From positions 1 through 10,733 of the forward strand of contig DATGKW010000187.1 in assembly GCA_035294465.1 (NCBI GenBank): DNA of 10,733 nucleotides, read 5' to 3'. Numbering within the stretch: the stretch's first letter is position 1; each line of letters opens with the position of its first letter. The notes under the pieces were generated by a model, which did not search any database, was not told the origin of the DNA, and saw only the letters and a list, made by a program, of their open reading frames with translations. The DNA comes from Paraktedonobacter sp035294465 (GTDB taxonomy: Bacteria > Chloroflexota > Ktedonobacteria > Ktedonobacterales > Ktedonobacteraceae). The position numbers and the translations under genes were made by a program. Of the stretch, positions 6,250-10,733 are shown in pieces.

Positions 6250-6675
6250 CTACATGATCGACCAGTACTGAGCGGCCTCCTCGGCGTTTTCTTCCGCCGC
6301 CGACAAGGAAGCGCTGACAACGGTCTCGCCGGACGGCGGATCAGCGTAGCTATGATGATCATCTATGTGTTCGCGCGGCGGAGCCTTCCCCGGGTTATCC
6401 ACTGGCGGTGGAGGCGCAGGGGTGTTCGGGGAAACGGGCCTTTCCCCTGGAGATCCCTGCCCCGCCGGGCTAAAGCTTTCCTGGACGCTGGGACCAGGAC
6501 GCAAGACGCCTTTGGCGAGCAGTTCGTAATACTCCGTCAGGCGGAGGGCGATCAGCTGCTCAGGGTGATCGACCATGTGGTACTTCACTGCGTCTTGCCA
6601 GAGAGCGCCGTGAGTGAACGAGCCTTTGAGCAGCTTGATCGTAAAATGCACATACTGATCTCGATCCTGTGCCAT
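6250..6675 (-). CDS. Small ParM-associated protein, possible ParR-like adaptor
   Basis: A 141-residue protein that I do not recognise by family. It is the second gene after the ParM-like ATPase on the same strand, 23 nt apart, with AGGAAGG 5 nt before its ATG. The N-terminal 56 residues read as a beta strand (YVHFTIKLLKG, 8-18) and two helices (about 22-34 and 37-55), compatible with a ribbon-helix-helix DNA-binding fold. Residues about 58-122 are rich in Pro, Gly, Ser and charge and look disordered. The last 18 residues (SLSAAEENAEEAAQ onward) could form a short acidic helix ending in YWSIM. In type II partition systems ParR is an RHH protein whose flexible C-terminal tail caps ParM filaments, so position and layout both fit. 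The function is inference without a sequence match. Confidence 0.6.
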   Translation of the reverse strand: MAQDRDQYVHFTIKLLKGSFTHGALWQDAVKYHMVDHPEQLIALRLTEYYELLAKGVLRPGPSVQESFSPAGQGSPGERPVSPNTPAPPPPVDNPGKAPPREHIDDHHSYADPPSGETVVSASLSAAEENAEEAAQYWSIM

Positions 6676-6698
6676 GGAAGCCTTCCTTTGCTACGGGG

Positions 6699-7823
6699 TC
6701 ACGCCTTCACGCCATTTGTGCGCGGGAGTTGAGCCTGAAGTTTCCGGATCAGGAGGCGACCGGCCAGATTGCTATAGCCCAGGGCGTTGGCATGAATGGG
6801 ATCTTCCGGGCGCACAAGATGCGGAATACGCTGGCGCAAAAAGTCAAAGAAATAGTAGACGCCTCCGCCGGTACAGAGGACGGGATTGAAGCTAGCAGCC
6901 ACAGCGTCGCGGTCGCTCTGTCTCCAGGTTGAAGCCACAAACGAAACGATTTCACTGCCAACCTGGGTGACGGCCTCCTTCGCCAGGAGCTCCAGATCCG
7001 ATGGATCGATGGCCTTACCATAGACGGCGAGATCAGGATAAGGACGCTTGCCGCCTGATGCGTAGGCATACATGACTTCACGGGCCTCAAGTAAGGAGAG
7101 CGAGCGATGAAACTTCGCTTCGCACGCGTCCATCAGCATTTGCGTCGCCGCTTCTACGCCGATGGCTTTACCTTTGCAATACTCGGTCACAGGCACCTGC
7201 CCGCGAGCGACGTACAGATCGGTAGTGCGTCCGCCGATGTCAATGGCCGCGCTCTCGGTAAGCTTGCTGCTTGATTTATCTCCATAGGCGATCAGCGCGC
7301 CCGCTCCTTCCATTACCACGGTCGCGACCTCGACGGCCACGCGACGCCAGGTTTTGCCATCATCCAGGCTAAAGGTATGCACGCCATCCAGGCTTTCCTT
7401 GATGGCCTGGCGCAACTCCATGTTCTTGATATAGGTCTCAGCCGGCAGACCGGTCACGACATAAACGCCGAACTCTCTGTCGGGGATGAGAGAAGCGGCG
7501 ATAGTCAGAAGACCCCGCAGGCTGTATTTACTTGCGTACCTCCGGATATCTCCGCGCCCATGATAGATGTCAGCCGACTGCTGGAGAGCCAGTTCGCCGA
7601 CGGCGTAGGCGGCGGTCTCACCGTGAAAACGAATGACATGCGTATTGACGTCGTCCACATTGATCCCGAGGTTATGCAAGGCAGCGGTATCAACTTTGGC
7701 AAAGGCGGTCGGGATGCTCCGCGAAAAGATGCTCCCATTGATCACCGTCACTCCACCCATATCGGCATTGCCGAAATCATGGCCGTAGGGGTACCATTTC
7801 ATCGCGACTTTCTTCTCCTCCAT
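6699..7823 (-). CDS. Actin-like ATPase of the ParM/StbA family
   Basis: A 374-residue actin-fold protein. Phosphate loop 1 is HDFGNAD (15-21), phosphate loop 2 is IDIGGRTTD (194-202), and the adenosine-side glycine loop is CTGGG (317-321); MEGAGAL (171-177) fits the connecting segment. ParM proteins polymerise with ATP and push apart DNA copies bound through a centromere adaptor, and the following small gene is a candidate for that adaptor. Two starts are possible: ATG at 7823, with AAGGA 9 nt upstream, and ATG at 7802 (residue 8), with GGAGGAG about 12 nt upstream. Actin folds normally begin close to the first strand, so the shorter form is realistic. The gene faces away from the bifunctional nuclease gene across a 400-bp gap. 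Chromosomal or megaplasmid location cannot be decided; MreB-like or magnetosome-type functions are less likely given the motif pattern. Confidence 0.85.
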   Translation of the reverse strand: MEEKKVAMKWYPYGHDFGNADMGGVTVINGSIFSRSIPTAFAKVDTAALHNLGINVDDVNTHVIRFHGETAAYAVGELALQQSADIYHGRGDIRRYASKYSLRGLLTIAASLIPDREFGVYVVTGLPAETYIKNMELRQAIKESLDGVHTFSLDDGKTWRRVAVEVATVVMEGAGALIAYGDKSSSKLTESAAIDIGGRTTDLYVARGQVPVTEYCKGKAIGVEAATQMLMDACEAKFHRSLSLLEAREVMYAYASGGKRPYPDLAVYGKAIDPSDLELLAKEAVTQVGSEIVSFVASTWRQSDRDAVAASFNPVLCTGGGVYYFFDFLRQRIPHLVRPEDPIHANALGYSNLAGRLLIRKLQAQLPRTNGVKA

Positions 7824-8076
7824 CTGGATGAATCCTTTTCTTTTACCAAACCTCTGAACGGGTCTGTCCTAGCTGTGTAACGAAACAGAACGCCCATCGT
7901 ATCCATAGTAATCTTTTCTCCCTCTGATCTGGCGCGATTTTGCCTTCTCTTTGAGACGCTCTCATGAGGGAACATGGTTGTCCAGCAAAACGCTTTCAAA
8001 AACCTCTGATCCCGCTGTATTTTTTGAGACGAGTTTGCTATACTTCCCTATAAGAGAGCGCGAGAGGAGAAGCTCT

Positions 8077-8115
8077 ATGAATGCAGGTCACAAGACTCCT
8101 GTATTCCCCGGCTGA
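8077..8115 (+). CDS. Possible 12-residue leader peptide (uORF)
   Basis: ATG at 8077 is preceded at 6-7 nt by AGAGGAGA (8063-8070), the best ribosome site in this gap, and the frame stops at TGA 8113-8115 after MNAGHKTPVFPG. Upstream is a TATAAG (8049-8054) with TTGAGA (8024-8029), 19 nt apart, a weak promoter. Just after the start, CCTGT (8098-8102) can pair with ACAGG (8119-8123), and CCCC (8106-8109) with GGGG (8121-8124), as mutually exclusive stems. This could be a regulatory leader of the nuclease gene, or chance. It has no run of a single amino acid that would point to classic attenuation. Confidence 0.25.
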   Translation: MNAGHKTPVFPG

Positions 8116-8134
8116 GAAACAGGGGACGGGTGAT

Positions 8135-8164
8135 TTGCGTAACTGCTTGGAAAGGGTGTACAAT
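8135..8164 (+). promoter_or_regulatory. Candidate sigma-70-type promoter of the bifunctional nuclease gene
   Basis: TTGCGT (8135-8140) and TACAAT (8159-8164) are 18 nt apart. The -10 matches 5 of 6 consensus positions; the -35 is poor apart from TTG. Transcription would begin near 8171, giving a leader of about 50 nt before the ATG at 8221. Confidence 0.4.
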
Positions 8165-8220
8165 AAAGACGACAGAGGCTCTTTTGAAGGTCCCCAGCCA
8201 CACAAGAGGGAGTCAGATAC

Positions 8221-8748
8221 ATGGTTGAGATGACTGTTGAAAGCGTGCGCATCAATTTACAAACGTCGCAGCGGGTCGTCATCTTGAAGGCAACAAAACA
8301 AGAACGCTATCTCTTCATCTGGATAGCACACCCGGAAGCGTATGCAATTGCCATCGAACTGCAAGGCACCAGTTCGCCACGCCCACTTACGCATGATTTG
8401 TTGAAAAACGTGATTCATGATATGGGGGCTAAAATAGAGAACGTAGTAATCTCCGACCTGATCGAAGATATCTTCTATGCACGAATTGTGCTGGATGTCG
8501 ATGGCCGGCACGTCGAGGTCGATTCGCGTCCCAGCGACGCCATCGCGCTGGCCGTGCGTGCCAAGACCCCAATCTTCGTCGAGGAAAGCGTGCTGGAGCG
8601 CGCCGGTGTGGCTCTGGAAAGTAACGAGGAACCGTTCTCTCTTAAAAATGAGCCGAAGAGAGAAAAGGAAGAGGAGCCAGATAACCTGGACGCCTACCGC
8701 GATTTCATCAATAGCCTCGATGTGCTGGATGAGTTTGGCAAAGACTGA
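8221..8748 (+). CDS. Bifunctional nuclease family protein (DUF151/BFN)
   Basis: A 175-residue protein with AGAGGGA about 9 nt before the ATG. Residues 1-130 carry the DUF151 core: the start VESVRIN, RPLTHDLLKNVI (54-65) followed by a hydrophobic strand, and the signature DSRPSDAIALAVR (101-113) with PIFVEESVLERAG (117-129). The plant founding member was described as having both RNase and DNase activity; bacterial and mycobacterial relatives are mainly known from structures. Residues 130-155 are charged and probably flexible, and the C-terminal helix (LDAYRDFINSLDVLDEF) is the kind of tail seen in several bacterial homologues. The gene is monocistronic: it faces away from the parM gene and converges with the YggT-like gene, with a strong hairpin starting at its last codon. 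The biological target is unknown. Confidence 0.9.
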   Translation: MVEMTVESVRINLQTSQRVVILKATKQERYLFIWIAHPEAYAIAIELQGTSSPRPLTHDLLKNVIHDMGAKIENVVISDLIEDIFYARIVLDVDGRHVEVDSRPSDAIALAVRAKTPIFVEESVLERAGVALESNEEPFSLKNEPKREKEEEPDNLDAYRDFINSLDVLDEFGKD

Positions 8749-8774
8749 GCGAGCAACCCAAACCTGTTCGCTCA
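8746..8774. terminator. Strong hairpin between convergent genes, probable bidirectional terminator
   Basis: TGAGCGAGCA (8746-8755) pairs with TGTTCGCTCA (8765-8774), 10 bp with one G-T pair, around a 9-nt loop. It starts on the stop codon of the nuclease gene and ends 5 bp before the stop of the YggT-like gene. No T run follows on either strand, so efficiency is uncertain, but its placement between convergent stops is typical. Confidence 0.55.
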
Positions 8775-8778
8775 CTCG

Positions 8779-9408
8779 TTAGCGATTGAGTACGGCTCGT
8801 AAGAGGCGCACGAGAAGCCGGGAGAACAGGCCATAGGCCAGGATGGCCAGCAAGTACTCCAGATCGGTGAAGAGTTGTATCCCCTCCATCGATGTCAGGT
8901 TAATTTTTGCAACCAACCAGTGCATCGGGCTAACGAGCAGGTTACTTGCCGCAACAAGCAACGTGAACCAGGGCGCGGCGCTCTGTACGTTAAACAGGAT
9001 GCAGCCTACGCGCACCAGCAGCATCAGCTGGACCAGCACGAAAAATGCTCCAACCAGCCCCGGTAAGGGACTCCGGCGCCATCTGCTCAAGCGTACAAGA
9101 GGATAGTCTGGGTAGTCAGGATAGTCAATTGCAGCTCCCCCAGGGGGCGTACCACGATATTTTTTATACGGAGGCGGCGGCAAAACCGGATAGGCAGCGG
9201 TCGGGTATGGTGCCATATAAGGGGGGGGTTGCATCATTCCCGGCGACATGGGGCGCGTCTTTGGGTGAGGCGCGGGCACAGTTGCACTGTCTGGGGACCA
9301 GCCCCCGCCAGGATAGACAGGCGCTGTAGGAGGCAGGCCGACAGATTCTACCGGTTCGGTCGGTTGGCTATAATCTAGTAGTTTAAATTGCCGTTTTCGT
9401 CTATCCAT
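8779..9408 (-). CDS. YggT-like membrane protein with long Pro/Tyr-rich N-terminus
   Basis: I choose ATG at 9408 (209 residues) because GGGAG lies 8 nt upstream; a TTG at 9441 would add 11 residues and has no good site. Residues 1-115 are rich in Pro, Tyr, Gly and Ser, with PPPY and repeated YPDYPDYP (about 90-100), and appear disordered. The C-terminal 93 residues carry a hydrophobic span at about 117-138, an amphipathic or second hydrophobic stretch with LLVSPMHWLV (about 155-166), and a last span at about 184-204 ending in basic residues. This resembles the YggT (PF02325) layout, where a Pro between the segments is conserved, but the similarity is moderate and I rate it as YggT-like. YggT proteins are small membrane proteins linked loosely to osmotic and envelope functions. 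The Pro/Tyr-rich leader is not part of the usual family, which is about 90-190 residues. Confidence 0.65.
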   Translation of the reverse strand: MDRRKRQFKLLDYSQPTEPVESVGLPPTAPVYPGGGWSPDSATVPAPHPKTRPMSPGMMQPPPYMAPYPTAAYPVLPPPPYKKYRGTPPGGAAIDYPDYPDYPLVRLSRWRRSPLPGLVGAFFVLVQLMLLVRVGCILFNVQSAAPWFTLLVAASNLLVSPMHWLVAKINLTSMEGIQLFTDLEYLLAILAYGLFSRLLVRLLRAVLNR

Positions 9409-9455
9409 AGTCGTTGCTCCCAATGCCCCAATCTCTACCAACCACTTCCACCAGG

Positions 9456-9507
9456 AAAAAACTGACCGTTCCCAGGTAAACGGCTGAGGCTCTATGAGAT
9501 GGAGCCG
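9456..9507 (-). terminator. Putative terminator of lysA
   Basis: Read on the minus strand, two hairpins follow the lysA stop: GGCTC/GAGCC (9488-9492 with 9502-9506, 9-nt loop), and then CCGTT/AACGG (9479-9483 with 9466-9470, 8-nt loop). Four bases beyond the second stem there is a run of six T (A6 on the plus strand at 9456-9461). The second stem is only 5 bp, so the terminator is modest. Confidence 0.45.
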
Positions 9508-9591
9508 GCCAACCCGAAAAACGTTTGACTGTTTCTAGTAATTACGACGCAGGTGGTCATATTGTATCAAAATCCACATTCTTTAGAACGA

Positions 9592-10733
9592 TCAAAAGGT
9601 ATAACGCTGGAACAGGTCCTCTTGTGTTTCACGTCGTTCCATCAAGAGTATTTTCTGACCATCCACCAGAAGTACTGCCGGGCGCGGCACCAGATTATAG
9701 TTACTGGCCAGAGGTAGGCAATAGGCCCCAACAGTGGGAAGAGCTAGCAGATCCCCCTCGCGCATCAGTGGAAGCTGCACCTGTGCAATAAGTATATCAC
9801 CCGATTCACAGTAACGACCAGAGATACACACGCTTTCCTGGGAGTCGTCCTGGGCGCGTTCAACAGGAAAAGCCGTATATACGGCGTTGTAGAGCGCTGG
9901 CCGGATGTTATCGGCCATGCCGCCATCGACAAAAAGATAGGTAACGCCTCCCGGCGTGGATTTACGCGCGCCAACGCGATAGATGGCAACGGCAGCGCGT
10001 GCAATGATCGAGCGGCCAGGCTCAACAATCAGGCGCGGTACCGGAACCTGCCCGTCGACGGCGGCCTGACCCCGCAGCATGCTCTCTTGCAAAGCCGCAG
10101 CCAGAACTTCAATCCCCGGCGTCGCTGTCATCCCAGGAGTATCAATAGCCCAGCCTCCACCGGGGCTGATCTCGCGCGGCCACCAGCCTCTCTCTCGCCA
10201 AACTTCGACGGCCAGGGATAGCAGACGTTCCAGGCATTCAACATACGGGCGAGGTTCGCGCAGCATCGTACCGGCATGGGCGTGCAGGCCAAGAAGATTG
10301 AGCCGATCATCTCCGAGAATACGCAGCAACGCAGCCTTCGCTTCGCCGTTGCCCAGGTGAAAACCGAACTTGGAGGATGTGTGGCCGGTTTGCAGATAGC
10401 GATGGGTATCCGTTTCAACTTCGGGGGCGACCCGTACAAGTACGCCCGGTCTGGCACCGCTCTCACGCGCCAGGCGGGTCAGACACTCAAGTTCGCTCCA
10501 GTTATCGAGAACGATTCTGCCCACGCCAGCGCGCAGAGCCAGGCGCAGTTCCTCTTCAGATTTGTTATTTCCATGAAACGAGACGCGCTCCATAGGAAAA
10601 TGAACCCGCTGTGCAAGCAGGAGCTCTCCTCCAGAAACCACGTCCAGGCCCATCCCCTGTTCAGCGATTACACGAGCAACAAGAGGAGAGAGATAGGCTT
10701 TTGACGCGTAAAGCACCAGGCTCTCCGATGCTC
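9592..10733 (-). CDS. lysA: Diaminopimelate decarboxylase, 5' end outside the window
   Basis: The visible part codes for about 379 residues and enters from the right edge; the frame is open through 10733, so the GTG at 10716 is internal, not a start. It is a fold-type III PLP enzyme: the PLP lysine is in YASKA (Lys codon at 10699-10701), followed by SFHGNNKS, GFHLG, LHAHAGT, SPGGGW, EPGRSI, VDGGMADN with RPALYNA, the catalytic Cys motif YCESGD, and ASNYN near the C-terminus. LysA decarboxylates meso-2,6-diaminopimelate to L-lysine in the cytoplasm, the last step of lysine synthesis. The match is clear, but several residues differ from the usual forms (AHAGT for the more common xHIGS, GAYC for GAYG), so substrate preference within the ornithine/arginine/DAP decarboxylase group is not certain. 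The downstream gene on this strand is the YggT-like one, beyond a terminator, so lysA is probably transcribed separately from it. Confidence 0.88.
   Translation of the reverse strand, partial: ASESLVLYASKAYLSPLVARVIAEQGMGLDVVSGGELLLAQRVHFPMERVSFHGNNKSEEELRLALRAGVGRIVLDNWSELECLTRLARESGARPGVLVRVAPEVETDTHRYLQTGHTSSKFGFHLGNGEAKAALLRILGDDRLNLLGLHAHAGTMLREPRPYVECLERLLSLAVEVWRERGWWPREISPGGGWAIDTPGMTATPGIEVLAAALQESMLRGQAAVDGQVPVPRLIVEPGRSIIARAAVAIYRVGARKSTPGGVTYLFVDGGMADNIRPALYNAVYTAFPVERAQDDSQESVCISGRYCESGDILIAQVQLPLMREGDLLALPTVGAYCLPLASNYNLVPRPAVLLVDGQKILLMERRETQEDLFQRYTF

Larger units (their letters stand above)
7824..8220. other. Divergent intergenic region with a repeated 10-mer
   Basis: This 397-bp region lies between the 5' ends of the ParM-like gene (minus) and the bifunctional nuclease gene (plus). 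The 10-mer AAACCTCTGA occurs at 7848-7857 and 8000-8009, and its core CCTCTGA also at 7921-7927. TTGAGACG occurs at 7951-7958 and 8024-8031. Such a place, directly upstream of parM, is where type II partition systems carry the parC centromere, but the repeats here are few and unevenly spaced. The right half holds a possible promoter and a short leader frame, listed separately. No protein-coding gene is convincing in the rest. Confidence 0.4.

Noticed and set aside
6038..6271. 77-codon plus-strand ORF starting ATG at 6038
   Set aside because: The GGGAG before it is only 3 nt from the ATG, no domain is recognisable, and its end overlaps the opposite-strand gene; probably chance.
6060..6362. 100-codon minus-strand ORF downstream of parM
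   Set aside because: It overlaps most of the C-terminal part of the better-supported 6250-6675 gene in another frame and has an unnatural, Arg/Pro-heavy composition.
7799..7999. 66-codon minus-strand ORF upstream of and overlapping the ParM start
   Set aside because: It runs out of frame through the parM 5' end, with Arg-rich composition and poor start context.
9525..9553. TTGACT at 9525-9530 as a plus-strand promoter
   Set aside because: No acceptable -10 at 16-18 nt and no plus-strand gene downstream.

Overview
The window looks like chromosomal DNA of a free-living, moderately GC-rich bacterium. The mix of genes (a LytS-type kinase with an aromatic-sensing domain, a bifunctional nuclease, an actin-like ParM ATPase, a YggT-like protein with a long Pro/Tyr-rich leader, and a secreted PHB-depolymerase-type esterase) suggests Chloroflexota, perhaps class Ktedonobacteria. 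That placement is inference from gene content and was not searched.

Left region (1-4257, all + strand) is one tightly packed operon that enters from the left edge. It reads: the C-terminus of a type I (VOC-fold) extradiol ring-cleavage dioxygenase; a DUF6282 protein with an amidohydrolase-like metal site; a PIG-L/LmbE protein whose catalytic Asp is missing and which resembles the 4-oxalomesaconate hydratase GalB; an RraA-fold protein resembling the 4-carboxy-4-hydroxy-2-oxoadipate aldolase GalC/LigK; a cytoplasmic histidine kinase; and a receiver-only response regulator. The kinase carries the XylR/DmpR/MopR-type aromatic sensor (XylR_N plus V4R) with all four zinc ligands at exact spacing, joined to a LytS-type transmitter instead of the usual sigma-54 AAA+ activator. 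Together the genes predict ring opening, a hydrolase or decarboxylase step, hydration, and aldol cleavage to central metabolites, with their own aromatic-sensing two-component system. Gene junctions overlap by 4 nt (ATGA, GTGA) or are 5-30 nt apart.

Middle region (4400-6249): a GTG-started NUDIX hydrolase with an N-terminal hydrophobic helix runs convergently into a membrane-anchored or secreted alpha/beta-hydrolase (PHB depolymerase/feruloyl esterase group). A 300-bp gap follows, with no convincing gene but two adjacent perfect hairpins.

Right region (6250-10733): a minus-strand pair, an actin-like ParM/StbA ATPase followed by a small protein with a ribbon-helix-helix-like N-terminus and a disordered tail, looks like a type II partition module. 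Upstream is a 400-bp divergent intergenic region with a repeated 10-mer, a possible promoter and a 12-codon leader ORF. It leads into a bifunctional nuclease (DUF151) gene on the + strand. A strong hairpin separates that gene from a convergent YggT-like membrane protein gene. Upstream of the latter, on the same strand, is a terminator and then the diaminopimelate decarboxylase gene lysA, whose 5' end lies outside the window. No tRNA, rRNA, CRISPR array or insertion sequence was seen.
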